This document shows, one piece after another, positions 22,070 through 33,184 of a stretch of DNA of 64,000 nucleotides. Position 1 is the first letter of the stretch. Each line of letters starts with the position of its first letter. Source of the stretch: Heliocidaris erythrogramma (Eukaryota > Echinodermata > Echinoidea > Camarodonta > Echinometridae); assembly GCA_025617745.1 (NCBI GenBank), contig CM046854.1, positions 62,329,606 through 62,393,605 on the forward strand, written 5' to 3'. Under the pieces are notes generated by a model. It saw nothing but the letters and a program-made list of their open reading frames with translations. It made no database searches and was not told the DNA's origin. The position numbers and the translations under genes are program-made.

Positions 22070-22473
22070 GTAAAAAACATCTCTTCTTTTATCTTTTTTT
22101 AGTGCCATTTATCTTTTTTAGTGCTACTTATTTTAGTGCCACTTAGTGCCAATTTTAAAATGGTGATTCTAGATGTTAAATGAGTGCCACCGATTTAAAC
22201 TTTTCTCAGCTTTGCTTGTTGGCTCTTAATATTGTAAAATAATCAAATAAATTTAAAAAAAAAGTTTTGGGGTTGGACTGGGGGGGGGGGGGGGATTTTG
22301 GGGGGTTTGACTGGGGGGTGGGGGTGGGCTTCATATTTCCAGGGTGATGGCAGCATTTATTATTTGACACATTTTCACTATGTTTCAGGTTATAATGAAT
22401 AATTTCACTTTCAGGTTAATACTTGCTGCTTTATCCAATTTTGTTTAAAACTTTGTCATCTGCTTCTTTTCAG

Positions 22474-22679
22474 ATTCCCATGAAGACAGTGATGCTGAGG
22501 AGGTCCAGTCGGAGGCAGCCCAGGAGGAGGCAGACTCGGAGGATGAGGCAGAGTCAGAGGTGCCTGTGACAGAGAAGAAGGGGAGGAGAGCCAATGCCCC
22601 AGCTGTGAACCTGACCCCAGAGCAGGAGGAGGACATCTCTGAGTGGCTCAAGCAGAACCCTTGGCTGTGGGATAGAAAT
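22474..22679 (+). CDS. MADF/Myb-like transposon gene, exon 2 (acidic region, start of domain)
   Basis: Between TTCTTTTCAG and GTAAGT. Reads SHEDSDAEEVQSEAAQEEAD, SEDEAESEVPVTEKKGRRAN, then LTPEQEEDISEWLKQNPWLW and DRN. The first 40 residues are strongly acidic. EDISEWLKQNPWLWDRN is the first helix of a MADF/Myb-SANT-like domain, with the tryptophans typical of it. The exon ends in phase 0, which fits exon 3. It is GC-rich against its AT-rich introns, as expected of coding sequence. Confidence 0.65.
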
Positions 22680-23058
22680 GTAAGTTTTCAAAGTCTTATT
22701 TTTATAGTTTTTTTATTTACAGCCCATTTCACCTGACTGGGTCCAAAAATTTGATACCTACTTTGCAAAGTTACTAGCTGTGGAAGGTTGCAACTTTGCA
22801 AACTTGGTAATAAATATTGTCACCAGTCATGTGAAATATACACTGTAATTTTACAAGATTAAGTTGTTTACCTTGGCTAAAAACTTTGCAATGTTGGTAA
22901 CAAATATTGTCACGATTCAGGTGATATGCCATGTAATTTACAAGGTTATTCAGAGACATACAACCTAGGCCACAGGCTTTGCTTTTATTTGAATGTACTC
23001 ATTTCAGGTATTTAATGTTTAGTGTTTAATATTTAATGTGTCTTTTTGTATGTTGCAG

Positions 23059-23306
23059 GAGAAGGACTACAGGCTCCGAGACACCAAGCAGGGCGGATAC
23101 AATGACAAGGCTGCAGAGATGGGTCTGACTGCAGACGAGTTGCGGCGCCGTATCAAGACTCTGAAAGACATTGCTGTGAAGGCGCTGAAGCCTCCCCACT
23201 CTGGTGCAGGTGGCAGGATCCGCACCCCCAGCAGCAGAGATGTGTGGACCTGTTTGGCTTTTTGGCCAAGAAGGTGGTGAGGAGGCCAGGCCGGACCACA
23301 CTGAAA
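23059..23306 (+). pseudogene. MADF/Myb-like transposon gene, exon 3 (domain core, frameshifted)
   Basis: Between TGTTGCAG and GTAAGT. Reads EKDYRLRDTKQGGYNDKAAE, MGLTADELRRRIKTLKDIAV and KALKPPHSGAG: helices 2 and 3 of a MADF-like domain (YND-KAAEMG ... EL-RRIKTLKD). The frame then breaks. After the CAGCAGCAG run near 23230 the sense continues one frame over as VDLFGFLAKKVVRRPGRTTLK, which fits exon 4 in phase 0. The exon is 248 bases, one short of a multiple of three, so a single-base loss is the simplest cause. MADF proteins bind DNA and recruit partners; here the likely role is binding the transposon ends. Confidence 0.65.
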
Positions 23307-23570
23307 GTAAGTAATCATTTGAGGAGGGAAATTAATTTTGTTCTTCATTTTCAATTGATTTGTATTTGTAAAAGCATTTTGCTCAATATTTTATTGGGTG
23401 AGGGAAAAAATCAACTTTTTTTTAAAAAGATGTCTACTTAGCATTTTTAAATCATTTTGCTCAACTTTACAAGCATTGGTAATTCCTGTCTCACAAGTAC
23501 ATTTTTAGTTAAACATGTGCTCTCTCTCCTAATTTCATGTAAACATGTCTTCTGTTTCCTGTATTTACAG

Positions 23571-23710
23571 GGAGTGCAGCCCAGACCTCTGGTGCAGGTG
23601 AAGGAGGAGGTCCAGGAGGAGGAGGAGGGCACGGACGAGGAGAGCCGGATAGAGCTGACTGGTGACATCCCCCCACCACAGCCCCGGAGGAGGAACAGGA
23701 GGAGGAAGGC
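23571..23710 (+). CDS. MADF/Myb-like transposon gene, exon 4 (acidic then basic linker)
   Basis: Starts after TGTATTTACAG. Reads GVQPRPLVQVKEEVQEEEEG, TDEESRIELTGDIPPPQPRR, RNRRRK. VKEEV followed by an E-run resembles a SUMO-type motif and acidic linker, and the arginine run may be a nuclear signal. The 3' limit is approximate: no canonical GT donor lies at the expected phase, though a GC appears after AGGAAG. Confidence 0.5.
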
Positions 23711-23853
23711 TTTAAAATTCCAAAGTTACCAATTTCAAATGTGTGTAATATTTGAAATGTATTTTATGACAGTACTGCCAGAAAAAATTACAAAAGTTGT
23801 TGTACAAATAAAAGCAAATATGACTTTAATATTTCTTATCATTCTGTTTGCAG

Positions 23854-24333
23854 CCTCATTCTACCAGTCAGTTTGTCTCCCCCTCCACCTCTTCCACTTC
23901 CTGTGAGCAGATGCCAGACTGGCAAAGGAAGTACCAGAGAGCAGACCAGGACTTCATCTTCCCTGAGGGGCAGACGACTTTGACCCCAGCCCAGCTCAGT
24001 TACCTCCCAGCACCCCACCAGCTGACCAGGATTGTGAGGGTGCAGCAGGTGCCACAGGCACAGCAACAGCAGCAGTTAGTTGTACCAGGACAGTTGCCAC
24101 AGCAGACTTTCGCACAGTTACGCCCTGTTAGCGTGCCCACGGCAACTGCCACTGGAACCTCCGCAGCTGCCGCCCTGTCTTCCAGTCTTTCAGTCAGCCC
24201 CCAGCATGCAGTCAAGCATGGACTTAGGTTTGAACACCCCGGTGTTTCTTGGCACCCCTGCAGCATCTCCAGTGCCAGACCCGTCCCGGAAGTAGGAGAT
24301 TCATTCAGCAGCCTCTTGAAGGACGTAGAGTGA
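23854..24333 (+). CDS. MADF/Myb-like transposon gene, last exon (Q-rich C-terminus)
   Basis: Follows CTGTTTGCAG. 159 residues plus stop: PHSTSQFVSPSTSSTSCEQM, PDWQRKYQRADQDFIFPEGQ, then RVQQVPQAQQQQQLVVPGQL and a low-complexity S/A/T-rich tail ending LLKDVE and TGA. There is no domain I recognise; the Q-rich part is typical of the C-termini of such proteins. It is in phase 0. The exon is intact. Confidence 0.55.
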   Translation, partial: PHSTSQFVSPSTSSTSCEQMPDWQRKYQRADQDFIFPEGQTTLTPAQLSYLPAPHQLTRIVRVQQVPQAQQQQQLVVPGQLPQQTFAQLRPVSVPTATATGTSAAAALSSSLSVSPQHAVKHGLRFEHPGVSWHPCSISSARPVPEVGDSFSSLLKDVE

Positions 24334-24549
24334 TGTGTGTTCTATCTTGTGAGACAGAGACTCTCCAGTATTATTTAAAATATGATGTGCAGAATACTTT
24401 GTTTTTATAAATGTTTACCATAATGTGCTTTGATATATATACAGACTGTTTGCAGATCTATATACAGACTGTTTCAGTAGTTTCCGCAATGTGAAACATT
24501 TTTTAAAGAAAGTGCTTGGTTTAAAAGATAACAAATGTTGTTCAGAAAT

Positions 24550-24584
<35 letters not shown>
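24334..24584 (+). other. 3' region of the MADF-like gene with (TA)n
   Basis: AT-rich, with ATATACAGACTGTTTGCAGATC duplicated in part and a (TA)n run of about 17 units ending near 24586. No further coding. Confidence 0.5.
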
Positions 24585-24589
<5 letters not shown>

Positions 24590-25065
24590 ATACAGTGTCC
24601 TGATGATTGAAAAATAATGTTTCCGTATTAAATTGCCTGATTGGAAATTGTGAATCATGGTAAAAAACTGTTATTTCAATATTGTATAGAAAAAAAGGTT
24701 GGTTTTAGAACCAAATTTAGTTTTCAATTTCAACTGGGTTTTCACAGAAATGGGGAAGAAAAATTTGAAATAAAATGTTTTCCAAATTATCATTAAGTAA
24801 TATTAAAGTTTTAATATATTCAAAATGGGCTTAATGACATTTTTTTTACAAGTGTATGGCTTTTGACACTTTTTTTTTTTTTGGGGGGGGGGGGTCTTTG
24901 AAGTCTAATATTCATTTAAACCATCTAAAACCAACTTTTTTTTCTATACAATATTGAAATGAAAATAACAGTTTTTTTTACCATGATTCACAATTTCCAA
25001 TCGGGCAGTTTAATACGGAAACATTATTTTTCAATCATCATGACACTGTATCACATTTTTCCTAC
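24585..25065. repeat. Internal inverted repeat, arms about 120 bp
   Basis: GTGATACAGTGTCCTGATGA at 24588 is matched in reverse complement by TCATCATGACACTGTATCAC ending near 25056. The match extends through CCGTATTAAA, CCATGATTCACAATTTCC and ATACAATATTGAAAT. The spacer is about 240 bp and includes a T-run and a G-run (24868-24894). The right TIR follows directly. Confidence 0.8.
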
Positions 25066-25619
25066 TTCTTATGCCAGACATGATGCACACCAAAGTCCAA
25101 AAAGATGGAGTAGAAACTGTTGAAAGAACTAGCTCTGACTTGATGAAATGCGACTGAAGCAAGCTCCGATCCGCGTGGGTTTATATGCGGATGGTGCGGA
25201 TGCCAGAGAAAGCCGACACGCGCAGACATGAGCGTAACTCATCCGTATCGTCCGTAAGTCATCCGTAAGTCGTCCGTGACATGTGGGTTGGCAGCGGATG
25301 GGCTCATCAACAGGTTTTACCCGTAACATCCGTGATTCATACGTAACATCCGTAACTAATCCGTATCGTCCGCAGAATATATGTAACTTTTGGTCAAATT
25401 TGCGTTATTTGGGGTAAAAATTACGCATTTTCATTATCCAAATAGACGCAGGCATCCGCAGGTCCGTAACATGGCCGTGTGACTCTTTCATTATGTTTGA
25501 TCTTGAAATACCATCACATTCTTTAATGATTAGAAGTATGGAAATAAGCCATGATTTCAATGTGAAAAAAAAAAAATCGAAGAAAATTCGTTCACTCGCA
25601 TTGTTATTCTAAATTAAGC

Positions 25620-26130
25620 GGTTCCGTTCTTTTCATTAAAAACCCTTTCGGGATGCTCTAAAACGCAAGTTTTATAGACAGATTTTTGAAAAAGTCCCTG
25701 GTGCGATACCCCCTCCCACACAATCCCCCCTCTCGGTCGCTCCGCTCAGTGGTGTATCTAGGGGGTGGGGGGGGGGGCACGTTCCCCGGGCGGCACTCGG
25801 AGGGGGCGCAAAAAACGCTAAGGAGAAAAAAAAAATTAGGAAATTAAGAAAAATCATAACCCTTACGGATTATACGCCCCCAAATCCGCAAGATAAATGC
25901 ACTAGAAATCTTGTTTTTGAAGGTTTGAAATGCAAAAATTTTCCAAAGCTCGGTCGCTTTGCTTCCTTGCATAATTATTTTTTTTCGGGATCTCGTAAAT
26001 TCGCGCCCCCAATATATAGTTAAATAACTAAAAGTGTTCAAAATTTGAAAAAAATAAAGATGTAATTGCTTTGCTCGCTATATCATGTAAGTTTCATATG
26101 ACTCCTGCTAAATAATGCGCCCCAAACGGG
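25620..26130 (-). repeat. Dispersed repeat, inverted copy of the 11433-12010 family
   Basis: AAAGCTCGGTCGCTTTGCT, GGATCTCGTAAATTCGCGCC and GATGTAATTGCTTTGCTCG at 25940-26080 are reverse complements of words at 11785-11965. It also contains a GTGGTGTATCTAGG end and two poly-G runs (about 25762 and 26128). Confidence 0.75.
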
Positions 26131-26134
26131 GGGG

Positions 26135-26455
26135 GGGGGGGGGGCAGTGCCCACCCCCACTTTTTCAAGTATCCCAAAAGTGCCCTTTTTACATCTGAAA
26201 AAATGCCCCCTTTCTCTCTGCTAAGTGGCCTTTTTACTACTAAAAGTGCTTCTTTTCCTGTCTAATAAGTGCCCCTTTTCAAATCTGATAATTGCCTCCT
26301 TATCTCTCTAATAAGTGCCCCTTTTCAAATTTGATAAGTTCCCTTTTCCTATCTAATATGTGCCCTTTTCCTCTTCTCATGAGTGCCCCTTTTCACTTGC
26401 CCCATTCCATCTCTGATAAGCACCCTTTCCTCTTCGGATAAATGCCCCCTATTAC
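26135..26455 (+). repeat. Minisatellite, (AAGTGCCCCTTTTC...TCTGAT)n, unit about 27-30 bp
   Basis: About eleven degenerate units of AAGTGCCCCTTTTCAAATCT, running to TCGGATAAATGCCCCC. Copies nearest the consensus sit at 26267-26340. Confidence 0.85.
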
Positions 26456-28454
26456 CTATATTTCCCAATGTTTCTTACAAAAAGAGCCATATCTATCGTC
26501 AAAGAATCGATGCGGCTTTATGTAGTAACAGGTATACAATGTGCGTATAATTTACACCGATTAATGGCAATATTTTCTGAAAATCTCCCAAAAAACTCGC
26601 TCGCTGCTCATGCTATATAGCTCTTATAGTATATAATGAAATCAAGAAGATCTCATAAAGTATGTTGATATCGATGTAATCCTAAAGAAGAACGACAGGG
26701 ATAATGTATGAATTAAAAGATAATTCGACATTCCCCTAGTTAATTTGCTACTGTAATTTTCATTATATCGCTGTGTCACAGCCGTTTAAAGCTAGCCATT
26801 TGCTTGTTGTCCAGAGTAACTGATTGAATACCAGACTCAAACAAAATACAATATGAGACATGCATTAAGGGAATTAAGTTTAATTCCAGTCTTCAAAATT
26901 CAGTTATATACTTTAACGGTTTACAATGTATCATAGAATATAGTATTCTTCACAAAATGATAATGAACATAGTTTTAGGTTCAAATACATGGAAATATAA
27001 GATACATTTGGCTTTTATGTTTACATGTTATTTGCTACTAAAGAATCATATCTTATAACCTACTATTGCATTTAAACTATTAATGTAGTACTTGAACATT
27101 TAGTGTTGATTTAAGAACAATGACATGTCAGAAAAGATAATGAGTATCACATTTCATGCCAAAGCATAAATATTACAAAGTTTTAGTCCATAAGATGTTA
27201 CATAAAACTCGAAATGATGGAGAACCAAGGTGATCTGAACAAAGGAAACATCTGATCTTCACCCATAACACTGCAATGTTGCAGACAGCTTTCTGCCAAC
27301 TGAAGCACTCGACCCCAGGCCGAATTGGAGAACAGCTTACGCTGACTCTACCCTTCGTCTTTTCTCGAGTCTAGTATCTGACTCCTGAGTCAGAGTTAAC
27401 ACCATCTACGAACATGAAATTACACAAGGATAATAACTATCTATCCATAATATGTAATAGAATGTACAATAAAACACAAGTTTGGTTTGTGTAAAAACTA
27501 TATTTCCACATTTTAGCTTCATTAATGATTACAAACATGTGAAGCTAAATTTAACTCCATCTGTAACATTTCACACAGAAATATACTTCAAGACACACTT
27601 TTAAGTCTTATTCATAAGTCTTGTTTGTAATCAACATTTAAGATAAAATTGTGCAATATCTAAACTTCAATGAAATAAGCTTTACTGCTTCAAGACAATT
27701 TAGCACTTGTAACATTTCACTTATACATTTCACTTTTCTTCTGTGATAATAAAAATATTGCCTAAATTGTCTTTAAAATTACTGCATAGGAAAATAAATT
27801 AAACTTACAGTTCAACTGATGACATGAAGCTTGGAAGCACGAACACAGCTCCTTGTCCAGTACAGACAAATGCTGGTGACAGCTGGAAACGCTGGAAACG
27901 CACAAAATTGCCACGCCCAGTTTAAAACTAGCAGCTCAAACATGCTGCCATTCGCCTAGCTGCACCTAGCAAACTCCCAGCAGGCAAACTGCTGCTGCTG
28001 CTGCAAGACACCACAAATAGGTCTTGTCTTCCCAAAATCAAAGCTTCAAGTGACCAAACTAGCCACCCCTAATGTTACACCCTACCAAAGAACTTAGGAT
28101 TTCCCATACCTTATTATTATCTCCTAGCAACAACCCATGAAAGGAACCTACATGCCAATCTTGCATTAAACCTGTGCTGAAATAAAAAGAACCTGAATAA
28201 AATTATCCTAAAAAGCACTGGCCTGTGTCAGGCCATTCAATAAGCTGCCTGCTACATACATGTATTAACAAAAGACATAGCCAGGTGCTACATCTAGGGG
28301 CAGTCAGTCAAACTGGCTGGATTAACTGCTTAGCAACTAAGAGAGATAGACATGACTTGTAACACGCTGTAAATAATTCTCAACCAAAGGAATTCAGCAT
28401 TAGAAAAAAAGTCTGCAAAATTTTGCTTGCTCTTTTCGCTCGCTCGCACATGAG
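26456..28454. other. AT-rich stretch, nothing supported
   Basis: Two kilobases with no reading above background and no repeat that I could pair within the window. Moderately GC-rich patches at 27260-27400 and 27830-28030 have some exon-like composition but no consistent frame. Confidence 0.4.
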
Positions 28455-29700
28455 TCATTCGGTTGTTGTGTTTTCAGTTTCAGTTTTTATTTCCATTTCC
28501 AACAGAACAGAACCTACGATTTTGAAAAAAAAATCAATTATACAATTCAATATTCAATAATATAATACATTTTACCTGGTTTAAGGTTATAAAATAGAAA
28601 GTATACATAAACATCCAGTATAATAGTTAAAAAAAAAATTTTTTTAAGTTAAACCTGTGGAAATGGAGGGATCCACTGAAAAGCAGAGCTTGTAGAAAAT
28701 GGATCCCTCGAAGTAATGACGAACATAATTTTTTGTAACATGTAAATATATTGACAAGAAAAAATATAAATATACATAGAAGATTACCAAAAAGTGTCAG
28801 AATAATAATATAATTAGTAATCCATAATTTGAAAACTTGTTACGACACGTATATAGTATAGTGGATATAATAAAAACAAAAGATATAGGACAACAGAAAA
28901 TAAAGCAAGGGAAGAGAGAAATGCAAGGATATAAAATATTGCTGCATAATTATGTGAAGAGTAAAGAAAAAAAGAGGAGAGGTGGAGAGGAAAAGAGAGA
29001 GAGAAAGAGAGCACAATGTGCATACTACAGCCGTAGTGACCATAGTTACATACAAAGTGTAAAGAAAGACGTAATGGGAAGGATAGGTGCATTAAAAAGG
29101 GCAAGACGTGATTGAACAATGCACTGATATTAATTTGTATTGTAAGGAAGTATAAGAGACAATTTCAATTTCCTCTTAAATGAATTAAGTGAGGGGGCAA
29201 GTTGAATGTCATTAATTTGAATAGACTAGAGTTCCAAAATTTGGGGGCTGTATAAATAAACGTGTTTTGAGCTTGATGATAGATGATAGTCATTACAACG
29301 CCGGGTTGGGTACTTATGAGAGGATTTATTTTGGGTAAACATATTAAAAACGGAAGGAAGCATGTCGTTATTATAAGAATATATAAACTGGCCTTACTGA
29401 AGGAGATAAAGATCTTTAATTTTCAATATTTTATTTTCAAAGAAAAGAGGATCCGTATGGGAGCGAAAACGAGAAAGGCAAATGATACGAAGAGCTTTCT
29501 TTTGTAGTAATCAAATTTTGTTTAACAAAGTTTGGTGCATGTTGCCCCACATCAGGAGTCCATAATGTAGATAATTATGGTAAGACCAGAGAGGAGTAAA
29601 GCAGTAATGAAGAAGAAGGGAGATGTGGTTTAAATCTATTCATGACACCAATATTACGAGAAATAGTTTTACAGTTCATTACGCCATCACACACAACTGC
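28455..29700 (-). mobile_element. CR1/L2-like LINE relic, C-terminus and 3' tail
   Basis: Read on the minus strand from 29650, broken frames give KKALRII, RFRSHTDPLFFENKI and KDLYLLQ, then a YPTRR block, closely paralleling the C-terminus of the LINE at 19683-21556 (LLQKKALRII, QFRSHTDILFFENNI). The coding part ends near 29150 and an AT-rich tail continues to about 28460. Many stops and frameshifts; the element is 5'-truncated. Confidence 0.7.
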
Positions 29701-29799
29701 TAATTGGGGAAGCTGAAGCAGTCTCCAGAACCACAATAAAAAGGAAGAAGATGATGTTTGATAATGAATTAAAAATGTTAACTGGACTGTAGGGTAATA

Positions 29800-29960
29800 C
29801 CAATGTCACAAAATGGTCCTTTTTTCGTTTTATGTTCACCCCTTGTAGGTGCCCCCTTTTTCGTAACTTCATTGTTTGCCCCGGGCGCCATCTCTACATA
29901 CGCCACTGGCTTCGCTCCCTCGCCGGTCACCCCCCCCCCCCAAAAAAAAAAAATCATGAA
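29800..29960. repeat. MITE-like block with CGCCACTGG word and poly-C/poly-A
   Basis: GTGCCCCCTTTTTCG, GCCACTGGCTTCGCTCCCTC and a CCCCCCCCCCAAAAAAAAAA junction recall the hAT-like MITE debris elsewhere. No paired ends. Confidence 0.4.
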
Positions 29961-30349
29961 CACGGCTCGACACCCCTGTCCTCAAGTTATAAGGTTTTAA
30001 AAGCAATTTGGTTCCATTTAAATAAATCCTCCACAACGATTGAAAGATTCAGATATTATAAAGGACCCCCTGTTTTTGTTATACTCTTCTGACAAACTTG
30101 TAAATTTTAGGCTTTTCCTACCTTTTTTTATCCTTTTTCTTTTCCAAAATAATGTAGTCCAGATAAGCAATTGCCTTTAGACCCGGAGCCAGAGGGGGTG
30201 AACCTAGTGGAAAAATGATAGGAAGTGAACGTCTCCAGTTCGCAAAGGGGTGGTCCGCGAAGGGGCAGTCAGAAGGCCCCTCCAAAGAGGTCAAATTTTT
30301 TCATCTAGATTAGCAATAAAAAAAGGTATGTACATGAATACTGCTGGAA

Positions 30350-30875
30350 AAAGCATAACTACGTATCATGAACGACCACTGCCAGATATTTTAAGTGGTG
30401 GGTTGTGCCATCCAGACACCCCCATGTGGCAAACTCCCATCAATGCACGATAATGATAAATGAATGTAATAAAAGAGATAAGATAATTGAGATAATTAAC
30501 GGGATAAAAGGTGGTGGAAAATTGTGAGTAGAACCCTCTTAATCATAAATGACCACTGCCAGACGTTTTAAGTGGTAGGTTGGGAGCGCTGGAGGCCCAA
30601 ACTCCAGATGGCCATTATAAACTGAAAAATAAGATAATACAAATAAAATAAGTCAACTAGATCAGAGAGAAAAGACGTTCTAAGAGATGGGTTGTCAATA
30701 CCAGACGCACCAAATGACAAACGTCCATAACTGATTAAAAATTTGGAAATGAAATAAAATAAAAGAGCTAGATTTTCAGGAAAAGTAACGGGATGAAACC
30801 TGTTGGAAAATATAAAGAAATAAACTCTGTATTATAAATGAACCTTGCCAGACATTTTGAGTGGTGGGTTATGTT
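30350..30875. repeat. Tandem array, three to four degenerate units of about 160-180 bp
   Basis: GACCACTGCCAGATATTTTA (30373), GACCACTGCCAGACGTTTTA (30550), a degenerate copy near 30690 and CCTTGCCAGACATTTTGAG (30843) each start a unit. Each contains AGTGGTRGGTTG and, further on, a GGGATRAAA..GTGGAAAAT block. Confidence 0.75.
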
Positions 30876-30879
30876 CCTG

Positions 30880-31690
30880 CCTTTTGACAAGGCCTCGTGA
30901 CTTGGCTAGCTGTGCCTGAGATGAGACTAGCCGGCGACAAAAAGAATCAACACGGCCCGGGTGAACGCGCGATCGAGCGACTTTAGTCGCGAGGCCTTTT
31001 GGAACCTGGGTTTCCATCGTCCGATATGAATTATTCACGAGATGACATTCGTATGCTAACACGCCTACCGAGGATTATCGACCAATCACAACGGTATCTG
31101 CGGGCTTGCTTTCCATGTGATTCGTTCATTATCGTGATATGTAAGAAAATGCCGGGTGCCGAGCGAGCTAGCTCGAGATGAAGGCGAATTTGCATACCAA
31201 ATTTATGCTGACGTCATGCGAAGATACGTTCGCTGATTGGCTCCTACCTATAAGGTAGCAGATCCTCGCTAGGAACAAAGGATAGCATAAGAAATACAGG
31301 CCAGGTTCCAAAAGGCCCTCGCGACTCACGTCGCTCGATCGCGCATTCACCTAGCCTTTTGACAAGGCCCTCGTGACTTGGCTATTTTTCTCGGCAAGTA
31401 AGCTAGTAGTGGCTGCATAACAAGACTAGCCGCCCAGCCCGGTGAATGCGCGATCTAGCGACGTAAGTCGCGAGGGCCTTTTGGAACCTGGCCTGTATTT
31501 CTTATGCTATCCTTTGTTCCTAGCGAGGATCTGCTACCTTATAGGTAGGAGCCAATCAGCGAACGTATCTTCGCATGACGTCAGCATAAATTTGGTATGC
31601 AAATTCGCCTTCATCTCGAGCTAGCTCGCTCGGCACCCGGCGCCGCGGCCCGTGCAAGCTACATCAATCATGAACGAATCACATGGATAG
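30880..31690. repeat. Fold-back element with arms of about 240 bp and a third partial copy
   Basis: 31110-31350 and 31440-31690 are near-perfect reverse complements around a 90 bp spacer; identical 60-residue readings on opposite strands (31168-31350 and 31442-31624) are a by-product. The block CCTTTTGACAAGGCCTCGTG ... GATCGAGCGAC..AGTCGCGAGG at 30883-31010 recurs directly at 31358-31490. The palindromic word GCGAC(N)AGTCGC sits in each. It may be a Foldback- or MITE-type element; no target duplication is certain. Confidence 0.75.
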
Positions 31691-31699
31691 CCTGAAAAT

Positions 31700-32049
31700 T
31701 AAAGCTCATGGCATCATTACCGACAATCTGCGGTAGATGTGGACCTGTTCAAGATTGATCATGACGCTGAATGCGCAAGATCCTCACTCTGGGGAGCTAG
31801 GCCGCGCCAGGTAAGATCTTGCCCAGCGGTCTGTTAGTTTTTGGTGCGCCGATCCTGGCCGGCTAACTGCACTTTGCTTACGATAGCAAAAGTTGCAGGT
31901 TCCCTGCATCTAGGCCTAAAGTACCATAGACCCTTGCCTTAGAATTTGAATGACAATGTCTTGAATGTTATCGTGTTTACTAGTTTACCTACTTAAACAG
32001 ACAACCAGTGCGCTTAGAAACGCCCGTATAAAGCGCCATATTAAATGCA

Positions 32050-32085
<36 letters not shown>

Positions 32086-32464
32086 GAATCATGCTGGACC
32101 AGTTTACAATGTTCTTCATTATATATAACCTAATGCTGCTTCTGAGAGCTGTCTCAATTTCTTTTGTGTACTGCCTGTAGTGACAATCATGAGTCATGAC
32201 GAGTCACTGAAACGAGAGTAGTACATGTGCGAGTGTAATATTATTATTAATCTAAACATTACATCTGTGGCATGCTTTTTATTATTACCATGATCCTAAC
32301 CTTTTGTTCTCTTTTGATTTCGCCATTTTAAAGTTTGCTAGATGTCTTGGTCTAGGATCAAATTTGGAATGGAAGATGCAAATATGTACTTCTGTTAAAT
32401 GATTTAAACTTAGATTTACATTTCTATCATTATTGAAGAAAGAACAACAAATGCAGTGGGATTG
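31700..32464. mobile_element. Retroposon 3' tail (AAAGCGC...(ATT)n) and AT-rich sequence
   Basis: TATAAAGCGCCATATTAAATGCAA followed by (TTA)n to about 32085 is the kind of end seen on L2-type LINEs and their SINEs (compare the tail at 49900). The sequence before it (about 31900-32040) shows no open frame. The rest is unremarkable. Confidence 0.45.
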
Positions 32465-32738
32465 CCCCCCTTGAAACAACAGTATGAATTGTGCCCTGCC
32501 CCCCTTTTTGAACAAAACTGTTTTTGTTTTTGTTTTTGTTTTGTTTTTCTTGCTTGTCAGATATTTATGGAGGGAACCTGGAACCCATAACCCCCCCCCC
32601 CCCCAACTGAGCGACATTTGGAGGGCTGGCAAGACCAAAAAATATACAGATCTCCCTCCTAACAGTTTCCCAAAGTTGACAATCCAGCATTTGTGTGCCC
32701 CCCCCCCCCCTTATACAAAATCCTAGATCCACCCCTGG
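32465..32738 (+). mobile_element. hAT-like MITE, partial
   Basis: The right end AATCCTAGATCCACCCCTG and inner words (GGAGGGAACCTGGAACCCATAACC, CTGAGCGACATTTGG) align with the complete MITE at 41291-41689. The left CAGTGGCGGATCC end is missing; poly-C runs at 32590 and 32698. Confidence 0.7.
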
Positions 32739-33184
32739 ATAGATGTACCCATTTTTGTTTCCTTCTTTAAAATCCAGTCCACAGTCTACAAGAATTTTAC
32801 TTTTTTTGTCCTTTCTTTTTGTTTTTATGATGCAGGTTGTCCAAGGAAGCTCATCAGTTACATGGCTTGTTAAGTGTCAAGTAACGGAGTCATTACGGAT
32901 AAAAGTATTTTTAACTTTATTATCATTTAATGTTTAATTTATTAAATTTTCTAGAGAAATTTATTGCTAATTTAAAATACGTGTATCTCTAAATGTCAGG
33001 AACGCTATTTCTGAGCTGGAAATTGAATGTCAAAGTATGGGTTAAAGACAAGAGCTAGCATACTATTCAAAGGGGAAACAGATTAGTAACTTTTATTTAT
33101 TTGTCCATTTATTCTATTTTTTTTTTTTTTTTTTTTTTTTTGGGGGGGGGGGGGGGGTTGAGGGTTGTATCAAGGCTATTGCAA
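32739..33184. other. AT-rich stretch ending in (T)30(G)17
   Basis: No coding signal. The T30G17 junction at 33112-33157 abuts the left LTR, which blurs that boundary. Confidence 0.5.

Larger units (their letters stand above)
21559..25491 (+). mobile_element. Harbinger-like DNA transposon with long TIRs and a MADF/Myb-like gene
   Basis: The ends are inverted repeats over 300 bp long, starting ATGAAACAGTCACACGGCCA and, from the right, ATGAAAGAGTCACACGGCCA. They are flanked by TA on both sides (21557-21558 and 25492-25493). The left arm runs to about 21877 and includes a TATA-like box and the first codons of the gene. The right arm (25062-25491) is longer because it contains an extra block of CATCCGTAAGTC-type words (25240-25375). 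Inside, on the plus strand, is a five-exon gene with an acidic N-terminal region, a MADF/Myb-like domain and a Q-rich tail. Harbinger/PIF elements encode such a DNA-binding protein plus a DDE nuclease; no nuclease is visible here. The superfamily assignment is therefore an inference. Confidence 0.7.

Noticed and set aside
28814-29119. 101-residue hydrophobic reading (-) and 92-residue basic reading (+)
   Set aside because: They lie in the LINE 3' region and purine/pyrimidine-rich sequence; composition artefacts.
31168-31624. Two identical 60-residue readings on opposite strands
   Set aside because: They are the two arms of a palindrome. No coding bias or domain was seen.
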